64,000 bases of DNA from Arthrobacter stackebrandtii (GTDB lineage Bacteria > Actinomycetota > Actinomycetes > Actinomycetales > Micrococcaceae): positions 1,798,001 to 1,862,000 of the forward strand of contig NZ_JAGIOI010000001.1 of assembly GCF_017876675.1 (NCBI RefSeq). The letters are read 5' to 3'. Positions 1 to 8,446 of this stretch are shown one piece after another (within the stretch, counting starts at the first letter, position 1; every line of letters begins with the position of its first letter). Position numbers and translations under genes: made by a program. The notes under the pieces were generated by a model. The model was not told the origin of the DNA. It saw only the letters and a program-made list of their open reading frames with translations, and did no database searches.

Positions 1-1
1 A

Positions 2-1141
2 GATCGGGCGTTGGCCGCGAAGGCTGCGCCGAAGTATGAACGAAGGCCTGCGGGTTCTTCCTTCGACGCTTTTGAGAAGGATGTTCGGCGCTTGCTAGTG
101 GTGACGCCGAGGATGCCGGCAACGGTGTTGGCAGAGCGGGTGGGCTGGACTGGGGCGGCGTCTTTGTTCCGGGCCAAGGTCGCAGCGATCCGGCCCGAGT
201 ATGCGCCGGCGGATCCGGCGGACCGCCTCGTGCACGAACCGGGCAAGGTGGTGCAGTGTGATCTATGGTTCCCGCATCAGCCTCTGCCGTTAGGGCACGG
301 GCAAGAGGGCAAGCCTCCGGTGCTGGTGATGACTAGTGCTTATTCTGGGTTTGTGCAGGCTCGCATGATTCCCTCCCGGACGACCGAGGATCTGCTCGGG
401 GGTATGTGGGAGCTGATCCAGGAGGCCGATGCTGTACCGGCTCGCCTGTTGTGGGACAACGAGACTGGGATCGGGCGCGGGAAGCTGACCGAGGCGGCCA
501 GCGCGTTCGCCGGGGTGTTGGGTACCGAGATCAAGCTCTTGCCACCGAGGGATCCTGAGTCCAAGGGCATGGTGGAGCGGATGAACGGGTTCTTCCGCCG
601 CGGGTTCATGCCGGGTCGTGATTTCATTGACCCGCATGATTTCAACGACCAGCTCTATGCCTGGTTGCCACGGGCGAACGCCCGCTACACCCGCACCCGC
701 GGCGGCACCCCGGCAGACATCGTGATCGAGGACCGGGCGGCAATGCGCCCGTTGGGTCCCATCGCCCCGGAAGCCGTGTTCCGCAAAGAGATTCGACTGC
801 CCAGGGATTACTACGTACGGGTTCATTCGAACGACTACTCCGTGGACCCGTCCGCGATCGGCCGGCTCGTGCAGGTCACAGCAGATCTGGATACGGTCAC
901 GGTCACCGCCGGCGCTACGGTGTTGGCACGGCATGAACGCCGATGGGCCAAACACCAGATCTTCACTGACCCGGCCCATGTCAGCCGCGCCGCCGAGTTG
1001 CGTCGGGACTACCGGACCTCCATGGCCCGGAAACCGCCAGGGCAGGAGGCCGTGCAGGAGCGAGATCTTTCCATCTACGACCAGGCCTTCGGACTCTCCA
1101 CCCCCAGCGACGACCTCGAGTTGGCTGGAGCTGCGCAATGA
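2..1141 (+). CDS. istA: IS21-family transposase IstA (5' partial)
   Basis: This is a DDE transposase of the IS21 type, cut by the window edge; the frame is open back to base 2. The rve-like catalytic core is visible: the first Asp in QCDLWF, the second Asp in LWDNETGIG, and the Glu in ESKGMVERMN. The C-terminal beta-rich region (RDYYVRVHSNDYSVDP) is typical of IstA. It ends with TGA overlapping the istB start (ATGA), so the two are translationally coupled. IstA does strand cleavage and transfer and needs the IstB ATPase as helper. No frameshift is seen in the visible part. Confidence 0.93.
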   Translation, partial: DRALAAKAAPKYERRPAGSSFDAFEKDVRRLLVVTPRMPATVLAERVGWTGAASLFRAKVAAIRPEYAPADPADRLVHEPGKVVQCDLWFPHQPLPLGHGQEGKPPVLVMTSAYSGFVQARMIPSRTTEDLLGGMWELIQEADAVPARLLWDNETGIGRGKLTEAASAFAGVLGTEIKLLPPRDPESKGMVERMNGFFRRGFMPGRDFIDPHDFNDQLYAWLPRANARYTRTRGGTPADIVIEDRAAMRPLGPIAPEAVFRKEIRLPRDYYVRVHSNDYSVDPSAIGRLVQVTADLDTVTVTAGATVLARHERRWAKHQIFTDPAHVSRAAELRRDYRTSMARKPPGQEAVQERDLSIYDQAFGLSTPSDDLELAGAAQ

Positions 1142-1908
1142 GCGCCGTCACCGCAAACGCGGGCAAGGATGTTCAGTACTACGCCCGGGCGCTGCGGGCG
1201 CCTCGGATCGGGGACGGGTACCGGCACCTGGCCGACACGGCCCGGGATGCGGGCTGGACGCATGAGGAATACCTTGCCGCCGTGCTCTCCCGGGAAGTCG
1301 CCGAGCGCGAAGCCTCCGGTGCCGCGTTGAGAGTCAAGGCCGCGAAATTCCCTGGCCACAAGACCCTGGAGGAGTTCAACTTCGATCACCAGCCCGCTGC
1401 CGACCGGTCCCTGATCGCTCATCTGGGCACTGGGTTGTTCCTGGAGGAAGCGAAAAACGTTGTCTTGCTCGGCCCGCCCGGGACAGGGAAAACGCACCTG
1501 GCCGTCGGTATCGCTACCCGCGCCGCCCACTCCGGGCACCGGGTTCTCTTCGATTCCGCGACCGGCTGGGTGGCCCGCCTCGCCCAGGCCCACAACCGCG
1601 GGCAACTGGCCGCCGAGCTGGCCAAACTGCGCCGCTACAAGCTCCTCATAATTGACGAAGTGGGCTACATCCCGTTCGACCAGGACTCCGCGAACCTGTT
1701 CTTCCAGCTCGTCTCCTCCCGCTACGAGCGGGCCTCGCTAATCCTGACCAGCAACCTTGCCTTCAGCCGCTGGGCCGACGTGTTCGGTGACGCCACGATC
1801 GCCTCGGCCATGATCGACAGGATCATCCACCACGCCGAAGTCATCAACCTCACCGGCAACAGCTACCGCCTCCAAGGCCGGCTCAAGCCACAAACAATGG
1901 CACAATAA
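1138..1908 (+). CDS. istB: IS21-family helper ATPase IstB
   Basis: An AAA+ ATPase of 256 aa, the normal IstB length. Walker A is GPPGTGKTH at about residue 118 and Walker B is LLIIDEVGY at about residue 175; a sensor-like LILTSN follows. It acts with IstA in target selection and strand transfer of IS21 elements. The start ATG overlaps the istA stop by 4 bp. The frame is intact to TAA, 64 bp before the inferred right end of the element. Confidence 0.94.
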   Translation: MSAVTANAGKDVQYYARALRAPRIGDGYRHLADTARDAGWTHEEYLAAVLSREVAEREASGAALRVKAAKFPGHKTLEEFNFDHQPAADRSLIAHLGTGLFLEEAKNVVLLGPPGTGKTHLAVGIATRAAHSGHRVLFDSATGWVARLAQAHNRGQLAAELAKLRRYKLLIIDEVGYIPFDQDSANLFFQLVSSRYERASLILTSNLAFSRWADVFGDATIASAMIDRIIHHAEVINLTGNSYRLQGRLKPQTMAQ

Positions 1909-1920
1909 GACCACACACCG

Positions 1921-1972
1921 TGGCCCCGTTTTCAATTGGCAAAAGTGGCCCTATTTTCGGTTGGCGTTGACA
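1921..1972 (+). repeat. IS21 right-end multiple terminal repeats
   Basis: Two related 20-bp units, TGGCCCCGTTTTCAATTGGC (1921-1940) and TGGCCCTATTTTCGGTTGGC (1946-1965), stand 25 bp apart just inside the terminus. Multiple internal copies of a terminal sequence are typical of IS21 ends and are thought to be transposase binding sites. Confidence 0.75.
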
Positions 1973-2682
1973 TGAGGGCAGGACAGGTGCGAGGAGTCCA
2001 ACATCTCCTGCAAGCCAGAGTCACTCACCGGTCGAATCTCGACCTAGGTCGTATTGGTCTACTGGCGGTCGGTGTTGGCCTCCTGCCATCATGGGCACCT
2101 TGGTGAGTGGGAGCAGAACAGGTTCGCTGCGGTTGAGGCTCGGATCAGTTTGCTCAATACGAGATCCCGAAATGGCAGTGGATACAGTCCTGCGTTCAGC
2201 GCACCATGACGCCAACCTCCGGCCCGTTGGCTCGGAGACAGACGGAGGCGGCACTCGATGGCTCGCGATGCTGCCGCGGCGATTGCTTGCGACATGGAGG
2301 AGAATGGCGCAGAGGACGATGCTAGGTGGATGGAAGAATCTACGGGCGCCAAACGGAATACTTGTTATGGCGATGGATCGCCTGCCGGCCTAGATGGGAC
2401 TCCTCTGCTTGAGAATCCCGTCCGTTGCGATCGGCGCCTGCAGATCCTGCCAACGTTTCATCGGCTTTGTTTGCGGCAAAGGTTCCCCAACCCGCGCTTT
2501 GAACATCGCAAGTCCGGAAAGGCAGATTGGACGGTAGCGCCAGTTCGACACATAGACGTTGATTACCTGACGGGTCTGCCTGTGCGCTTTCACTCATCGA
2601 CGATGGGCTGTCCGTTAGAAGACTCGTCCATGGGGATCCCGTGGAGGTGAATGCTCAAGGCGAACGGACTCAGGTGCAGGTT

Positions 2683-2698
2683 CGTTTCACGTGAAACT
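2683..2698. promoter_or_regulatory. parS: parS centromere site (ParB binding)
   Basis: CGTTTCACGTGAAACT contains the perfect 14-bp palindrome GTTTCACGTGAAAC, the core of the conserved bacterial parS consensus. ParB binds it and spreads to organise origin segregation. It lies outside any gene and has two more copies nearby. Confidence 0.92.
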
Positions 2699-3488
2699 CA
2701 TGCGGGGATCGGATGACGACACATTACGAAAATGGCTACTCGGTGAGGCGGTGGAGTTGTTGGTGCAGCCAGCTTCTTTACGCAGATGAATAGGTGCCAC
2801 GGCTGGAGTGCCTGAGTAATGTCTCTGAGGTTGAATGGGCTTCCCATGCACTGGGACGGCAAATGGCAATCCGGGAGCTCGCGACGCCCCAAGGGCATGG
2901 CACCCCCTGTCCTGCGACCAGGTGCCCGGCGGCCGAGGCGGATGCTCGGACTCCGATGTCGGTCAGCTGAGCGCGTGGGGGATGCACGGCTCTCTCTTCG
3001 TGTGGCGTGAGCATAGCAGTCAGCTGTCCTGTCGCCGGCCCGAATACTAAGAAGGAGCAAGGCGACCGTGCCGCGGGTAGTGCCACCGTGACGGGGCCGC
3101 AGTAAGTTGATGATCGGTCCGCTCCGAGGACACCACAATACTGGGTAGACATTAGGCGCCTGGGATGTGCCATGCCCGGGGAGCAGTGGCACTGTCTGGA
3201 GCCTATTATCTCCTCGCTTTCGGAGGGGGCACACCCCGAGCGGCGCTGGCTACTTCTGCCCGGCCGCCAAGCCAAGCGACGGCGGATCGCAAGGGTTCAG
3301 GCAAGACACCCCATTGACTGCGGCAGGATCTAGGGCACCAGTTTGACTTGCGATCATCTGGACTGGGGTGAAGGGGTAGCCAAGCCTCTTGGGGACGTCT
3401 CCACCCGAACCTACGGCACCGCCTTGACCATTGCATCGCAGGCTACGCGGCGAACAGTGCCGCCCAAACCAGCGATAGCGGGATGTCG

Positions 3489-3504
3489 CGTTTCACGTGA
3501 AACG
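3489..3504. promoter_or_regulatory. parS: parS centromere site (ParB binding)
   Basis: CGTTTCACGTGAAACG is a perfect 16-bp palindrome with the full GTTTCACGTGAAAC core. It is the second parS copy, 806 bp from the first and also intergenic. Confidence 0.93.
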
Positions 3505-3574
3505 AAATGAAGGGGTTCGACTGTACTGGCCATGGAACCGCCAAGTTATGCCTGAGTGCGACTTCGGGACAGGA

Positions 3575-4188
3575 TCAAGAAACTTTGCAGCGGCCCAGAT
3601 CCGGGTCGTGAAGCCCACGGAGGATGGCTTGGCGATCCATGATGGCAGAGTCCTCGGGCGAAGGACGCCAGGCAGCGGGTTCCGCTGGAAGTACGTCAGG
3701 GTTCCAGTGAGGATCCTCTGCCAGCGCAGAGGCATCGAAGTCGAAGTGTTCTGCAGTGGATGGCGCGAGGGCCAGCTCGATGAGCGCCTTCAGCCATCGA
3801 GGATACTGCATCAATACCGGCTCACTCGGGTCGGATGGGAAGAGTCGACCCGTTGGGGAGCTCCAAGATACGTGGCCGTCTTCCTCGACCACCGGCGTCC
3901 AACCCCGAAGACCAACTCGGGCACGCTCCGGATTGGGGTGAGTGCGCTTTGATCCGCTCTTGGTCTTGTCATCTTTGAAGTGTTTGAGCAGATGGTGATG
4001 AAGACACAAGCTCTCGAGGTTGCCGAACGTGGTCTGTCCGCCACCTTCAAATGCCCTAATGTGGTCTACATCGGAGCTGCATGCCTTCGCCGTGCACCCT
4101 GGGAACTGACAGTATTCATCCCTGATTCGGATCATGGTACGCATCGCTTTGGTGATGCGGTAGCTCTCGGGTGCAATGTCCAGGGGCT
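3575..4188 (-). pseudogene. DUF222/HNH endonuclease, C-terminal fragment (split by IS)
   Basis: This is the 3' part of a DUF222 (13E12-type) protein with an HNH nuclease domain. The HNH module is clear: CQFPGC, then DHIRAFEGGG, then NLESLCLHHH, giving the D-H, N and H positions. Reading back from it, the frame stays homologous through EPLDIAPESYRITKAMR up to base 4188, where the transposable element begins. The matching 5' part lies at 6614-8419 on the same strand. The first internal Met (4142-4144) sits inside the conserved region, so a product from here would lack DUF222 and is unlikely to work. Confidence 0.88.
4184..4188. repeat. Target site duplication, left copy
   Basis: GGGCT lies directly outside the left terminal repeat and is repeated outside the right one (6614-6618). 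The copy can be read as 6 bp (GGGGCT), depending on which base is assigned to the element. Confidence 0.75.
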
Positions 4189-4209
4189 CAGGCCTCCGGA
4201 CATGGTCAG
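4189..4209 (+). repeat. Left terminal inverted repeat of the IS element
   Basis: CAGGCCTCCGGACATGGTCA plus one more G pairs with the reverse complement of 6593-6613, with mismatches at repeat positions 5, 12 and 19. Confidence 0.8.
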
Positions 4210-4328
4210 TGCGCGGTTTTTGTAGTTTGTTGAATTGCCGCGGTTCTTACTGCGGCTGAGGCTGTTAATTTCACGCCTGTTGTGAGATAATAAAGGCGTG
4301 ATGATTTCTTGTGTGGGTGGGTGAAACA

Positions 4329-6575
4329 ATGGTTTCAATGACTACCCAAACCGCCCTTCCCGTACTTCCGGACCTTGGCGCTGTGCTCATGGGCGAGCGT
4401 GCGGCCCTGCTGGAAAACGCCTCTGGTGGCAAGGTCTTCATTAACGGGCAGCTGGCCTATGTGTGGGGTGCGGGCCAGGACGGTCTGCGCCGGTTGGCGG
4501 CCTCTCAACTGGTCGATACCGGTGCCGCCCAGGTCAACGAGGTCGCCGCAGCTTTCGGCGTCAACACGGAGTCGTTGCGGCGCTGGCGCAAGTCCCTTGA
4601 AGGCACTGGCCTGATGGGCCTGGCACCGGTAAAGAAGGGACCCAAACGCCCCTCCCTGCTCACGGAAGCCAAAGCAGCAGAAATTCGTGCTATTCGTGCC
4701 GGCGGTTTGAGCCTGCGGGCCACCGCTGAAGCGACGGGGGTTTCCACCGACACGGTCCGGCGCGCCATGGCCATGACCACCACGGCAGAAGCACCGACCA
4801 CTGATGCTGCCCACGATTCTCTGGTACCCCTTGAAGCAGCGGGGCAGCGTGCACTGCCGCTCTTACCAGCCCCGGTGGCCCGCGATGCCGAGCGGGCCGC
4901 TGCCGGCCTGCTCGAGGCTGCAGCGCCTTTGTTTGCCCCGGCCGCCAACGTTCGCCACGCCGGCTTGTTCCTGGCCTTCCCCGCACTGGAATCCACCGGT
5001 CTGATCAGCTGTGCGAAAGAGGTGTACGGGGCGTTGCCGAATGGTTTCTACGGCCTCGAGACCGTCCTGATTGATAGCGTGCTGCGAGCACTGGCCGGGG
5101 AATCTAGGGCTGAGGGCGCGACGCGCTTTGACCCGGGTGAGCTCGGGCGGGTGTTGGGGTTGGATCGGGCCCCGGAAGTAAAAACCATCCGCCGCCGGAT
5201 CAGCCAACTCGCCGAAACCGGCAAGGCCGGGGAACTGATTGCCGCCCTGGCCAAACACCATCTGACAGGCACCGGGCCTGGCGGGGAGGACCTGGCTGCG
5301 GTGCTTTATGTTGACGGGCACGTGCGCGCCTATCAAGGCACGAAAAAGATTGGGAAGATCTACTCCACGAGGCTCAAGTTCCCAGTCCCGGCGACCGAAG
5401 AAACCTGGGTCACCGACGCCCATGGTTCACCGGTCTTCGTTGTCATGGCCGCACCCGGCGCGTCCCTGGCCGCCGAACTGCGCGACCTCCTGCCCGAGCT
5501 GCGCACAGCCGTTGGGGATGACCGGCGCGTGTTGGTCGGCTTCGACCGCGGCGGCTGGTCACCGGCATTGTTCAAGCACATGGACTCAGCCGGTTTTGAT
5601 GTGTTGACCTGGCGCAAAGGCGTTACGGAGGACATCAGCGAAGATCTCTTCACAGAGGTCACGCACACCGACGACCACGGGCAGAGACGCAAATGGTCGG
5701 TGGCGGACACGCTCGTTGATCTGCCCCTGGCAACGACCAAGACCAGCGGTGAAGTCTTCACGATCCGGCAGATCAGCAGGGTCGTGGGCACCACCGGTGA
5801 CGGGAGCAGGCAAATCCATATCCTCACCACCGACCGGACCATGAGTGCCGGGGAGGTTGTGTATCGCATGGGCAATAGGTGGAGGCAGGAAAATCAGTTC
5901 CGCTACGCCCGGATGCACTTCGATCTTGACTCCCACGATTCCTACACCAGCACCGGTGACGATGAGGAGCGGATGGTGCCGAACCCTGCCAAGGCCAAGG
6001 CGTACCAAAAAGTCGTTGCCGCCCGGAATGCTCATGCCGAGGCCGCTGCGATCGCCGAGACGAACCTGATGGCGCTGAAAACCCCGGCAGAAGGCTCCAC
6101 GGAACTGGCTGTCACGGTCACCAGCGCCATGCACAACCAGGCCATGGCACCGCTCTGGGAAGCAGAAACGGCGCTGATCGCGGCCGAGAAGGCTCACAAA
6201 GCCATTCCGGCAAAACTCCGTCTCGGGGAACTGAACCCGGGCCAGCAAGTCCTGGATACCGAGGTCAAGCTCATCCATACCGGCATCCGCATGGCCGCCT
6301 ACAACACCGCGATGACCATCGCCCGCGAGATCCGCACCAACACCGGCTACCGGCGCGCCAGCCAGGAAGCCCACGCCCTCATGCGTCAGATATTCAACCA
6401 GCCCGGCGACATCGACACCACCAAGCCCGGCCTCCTCACCATCACCCTGGACCCGCTACCCACCAAGGCCAAAACCGCGGCCGCCGCCCAACTATGCGAG
6501 CACCTAAACAGCGCCGAAACTCGCTACCCCAGCACCGAGCTCATCCTGCGCTACAAAATCAAGAACACCACCTAG
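4329..6575 (+). CDS. DDE transposase of the 4189-6613 IS element
   Basis: A 749-aa transposase. The N-terminal quarter has two helix-turn-helix segments (VNEVAAAFGVNTESLRRW and LSLRATAEATGVSTDTVRRA) for end binding. The catalytic core follows: D329 in LYVDGHVRAY, D406 in LVGFDRGGW and E521 in RWRQENQFR. The tail is helical and Ala-rich, possibly coiled. The ATG at 4329 is preferred because GGTGGGTG precedes it; ATG 4338 and GTG 4311 are alternatives. It is the only gene of its element. The DDE assignment rests on motif spacing; the exact IS family is uncertain. Confidence 0.85.
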   Translation: MVSMTTQTALPVLPDLGAVLMGERAALLENASGGKVFINGQLAYVWGAGQDGLRRLAASQLVDTGAAQVNEVAAAFGVNTESLRRWRKSLEGTGLMGLAPVKKGPKRPSLLTEAKAAEIRAIRAGGLSLRATAEATGVSTDTVRRAMAMTTTAEAPTTDAAHDSLVPLEAAGQRALPLLPAPVARDAERAAAGLLEAAAPLFAPAANVRHAGLFLAFPALESTGLISCAKEVYGALPNGFYGLETVLIDSVLRALAGESRAEGATRFDPGELGRVLGLDRAPEVKTIRRRISQLAETGKAGELIAALAKHHLTGTGPGGEDLAAVLYVDGHVRAYQGTKKIGKIYSTRLKFPVPATEETWVTDAHGSPVFVVMAAPGASLAAELRDLLPELRTAVGDDRRVLVGFDRGGWSPALFKHMDSAGFDVLTWRKGVTEDISEDLFTEVTHTDDHGQRRKWSVADTLVDLPLATTKTSGEVFTIRQISRVVGTTGDGSRQIHILTTDRTMSAGEVVYRMGNRWRQENQFRYARMHFDLDSHDSYTSTGDDEERMVPNPAKAKAYQKVVAARNAHAEAAAIAETNLMALKTPAEGSTELAVTVTSAMHNQAMAPLWEAETALIAAEKAHKAIPAKLRLGELNPGQQVLDTEVKLIHTGIRMAAYNTAMTIAREIRTNTGYRRASQEAHALMRQIFNQPGDIDTTKPGLLTITLDPLPTKAKTAAAAQLCEHLNSAETRYPSTELILRYKIKNTT

Positions 6576-6592
6576 CACCCCACAGCAATTAC

Positions 6593-6613
6593 CTCACCAT
6601 GACCGGAGCCCTG
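6593..6613 (-). repeat. Right terminal inverted repeat of the IS element
   Basis: On the minus strand this reads CAGGGCTCCGGTCATGGTGA plus G, matching the left end at 18 of 21 positions. GGGCT, the target duplication, follows at 6614-6618. Confidence 0.8.
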
Positions 6614-8419
6614 GGGCTTGCTGCTAATGGGATCCACTAGGAGTCGGTAAAGACTCGGTGCATTCGCGGTCAGTTCCTTGGCGACCTCAATGCTGATGGG
6701 ACCGACCCCTTCCATCCATGCGGGTTCCGTAGTGGCGCCAAGAAGGGACAAGACGGGGACAACAACAATCGGAAGAACACGAGGCAGTGGCGGCCAAATT
6801 GAATCGTTGCCTGACTTCCCGGGCTGCGGTGGTTCCCCATCTGGTTGCAGGTCAGTTTGCGCCCGAAATTCAGGCACTGGAAGGAGCGTTGGGGGAGTGG
6901 CTCCAGGGAACCAATCTGGCTCATTTCTGGGGTCAGGCTCTTTGAAGTTGGGATCCCGGTAATCGGGATCATCAAAGACGGGGACGTTCCACGGGTACAT
7001 CCACCAATACCTTGCCCCGTCGTCGCATCCAGGATCATCCGATCCGCCAGCCACGAATGTATCGGTTCTTGCCGTCTCAAATGGGATGTTTGACCGGTTT
7101 GCGAAGCCTTGGGGTGAATTGCTGATGGGCTCCTGCCCTGACTTCGACTCGGGAATGGGCTCATCTTGTGTATTGCCATCTGATGCGCCGGTAAGCCCAT
7201 CTGTGGAGGTGCTTTCATTGTCCCCAGACCCAGACCCAGACCCAGACCCAGACCCAGACCCAGAGCCAGAGCCAGACCCAGCCCCAGACTCGGTGCTGGC
7301 AGTGAAGGTGGCCTTGGGATGGGATGCGTGAACAGGAGTGGGAGACGGAGGTGGTCCGCAGGACGGTAGGTCCGGGCTTGGGTAGGGATTCGTTCCATCG
7401 CTGTAGGGCACACCCGCTGGTTCTGGAAATCCGACCCGGGATGGGGCGAAGATGTTGTTCTCTGCAAGACTTTGATTCAGCAGCATGGCTGCTGCAACGT
7501 CTATCCTCAGCTGCGTCAGCGTGCGACTTTCATGGGGACCCTGTGCTGCCTGAGCTGTGGCAGTGCATTGGTCCCAGATGCCCTCAACAGTGGGCGCAGG
7601 CGCGTAGAAGCTCAACCAGGCCATACCGTCACGCGCATGGCTCTTGGTCATTCTGCGGTCTGAATACGCCTTGCGGGTGCGTGGGACCAGGCTCTCCGGG
7701 TACCGGCGTTCACGCATGCGGCGGGCCTTCTCGCGGAAGCTGGGAATCGTACAGTTCTGGGCTTTGCCAAGCAGTAGGAGTTCAAAGGCCGCTATGTCAG
7801 CGTCGGGAACTCCGGACTCACGAAGCAATGACGTTTCCTCTGCGATGATGACGGCGTGTTCCCACCCCAGCTCGCCTCTGTGGAGATGTTGCATGGTGGT
7901 GGGCAATTGCCTCACCAGTGTTGTGGAGTGGAGCATCAGATTGTTGCCAGCGCCCTCGGGCAATTGCAGGACCGCGGCCAGTTCTGCGGCCATGCTTGAA
8001 AGGGAGTTCTGGCACTGCCAAGCATCGAGTGCGAGAATTCCGGCTTCGAGTTCTACGCTGCTGGCGAGACGGTCAATCAGTACCGCTGCCATGCCGGCGC
8101 AAGTGTTCTGGTGCTTCTTAAGTGCATCCACGGACGACATGCAGTCGTCCATGAGCCGCCGGGCGTAGTCGAGTTGTGACGCGCAGGCAGTCTGGGGAGA
8201 CGTGGCGGATTCTTGGGGTCCCGGCCCATCTGGATGACCCGGGTCAGAAATTTTGTTGCTATTGGTGGGGCCAGGAAAGACCGGCAGGGGGATCATCGAC
8301 TGAATGTCAGTGGCAAGTGGTTGAATGCGGGGAAGGTTCAGCGCTGCAATCAGCTCCGCCACAGCAGCTGTGGTGGATGTGTCAGCCCGTCCATACGGGA
8401 AATTCTGAAGATTGCCCAT
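6614..8419 (-). pseudogene. DUF222/HNH endonuclease, N-terminal fragment (split by IS)
   Basis: This is the 5' part of a DUF222 family protein. The DUF222 region covers roughly the first 330 residues (RLASSVELEAGILALDAWQC, then the RMRERRYPESLVPRTRKA and FYAPAPTVEGIWDQC stretches). A (GS)n-rich acidic linker follows, then the conserved GPISIEVAKELTANAPSLYR segment that normally leads into the HNH domain. Translation runs from LLVDPISSKP into the element and stops after about 13 foreign residues. Joining this to 3575-4188 restores VDPISSKP-LDIAPESYRITK in frame and a protein of roughly 800 aa. ATG 8419 was chosen; an in-frame ATG at 8446 would add nine hydrophobic residues. Neither has a clear ribosome binding site. 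Confidence 0.87.
7223..7288 (-). repeat. Hexanucleotide tandem repeat coding Gly-Ser linker
   Basis: Eleven consecutive 6-bp units of CCCAGA or close variants on the plus strand encode alternating Gly and Ser on the minus strand, inside the linker of the DUF222 fragment. Being a multiple of three, gain or loss of units would change linker length without a frameshift. Confidence 0.85.
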
Positions 8420-8446
8420 AACTAATATTAGAACAAAGATTCGCAT

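Larger units (their letters stand above)
1..1972 (+). mobile_element. IS21-family insertion sequence, right part (left end outside window)
   Basis: An istA-istB gene pair with the ATGA overlap typical of IS21 elements is followed by an imperfect repeat block that ends at TTGACA (1967-1972). Read inward from the right, the end is TGTCAACGCCAACCG, which fits the TGT/TG-type IS21 termini. The left end and the target duplication lie upstream of the window, so the element cannot be called complete. Both visible genes look intact, so it may be functional. Confidence 0.85.
1973..3574. other. Gene-poor tract carrying two parS sites
   Basis: No open frame here resembles a known protein, and the frames that exist have the composition of random high-GC reading frames. 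The only recognised content is the pair of parS palindromes at 2683 and 3489. It may be decayed sequence between the IS21 element and the broken DUF222/HNH gene. Confidence 0.6.
4189..6613 (+). mobile_element. Complete 2.4-kb IS element with a single DDE transposase
   Basis: The element has imperfect 21-bp terminal inverted repeats (4189-4209 and 6593-6613, 18 of 21 matching), a 5-6 bp target duplication, and one 749-aa transposase filling most of its length. It interrupts the DUF222/HNH gene. The family was not assigned with confidence; the transposase has an IS4-like R-(3)-E-(6)-R region, so an IS4-related or unclassified (ISNCY-like) group is likely. The clean boundaries and intact gene suggest a fairly recent insertion. 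Confidence 0.88.

Noticed and set aside
2698-3275. Minus-strand frames of 165-178 codons in the gene-poor tract
   Set aside because: Two overlapping frames of similar length, Arg/Pro-rich composition, no start signal and no family resemblance.
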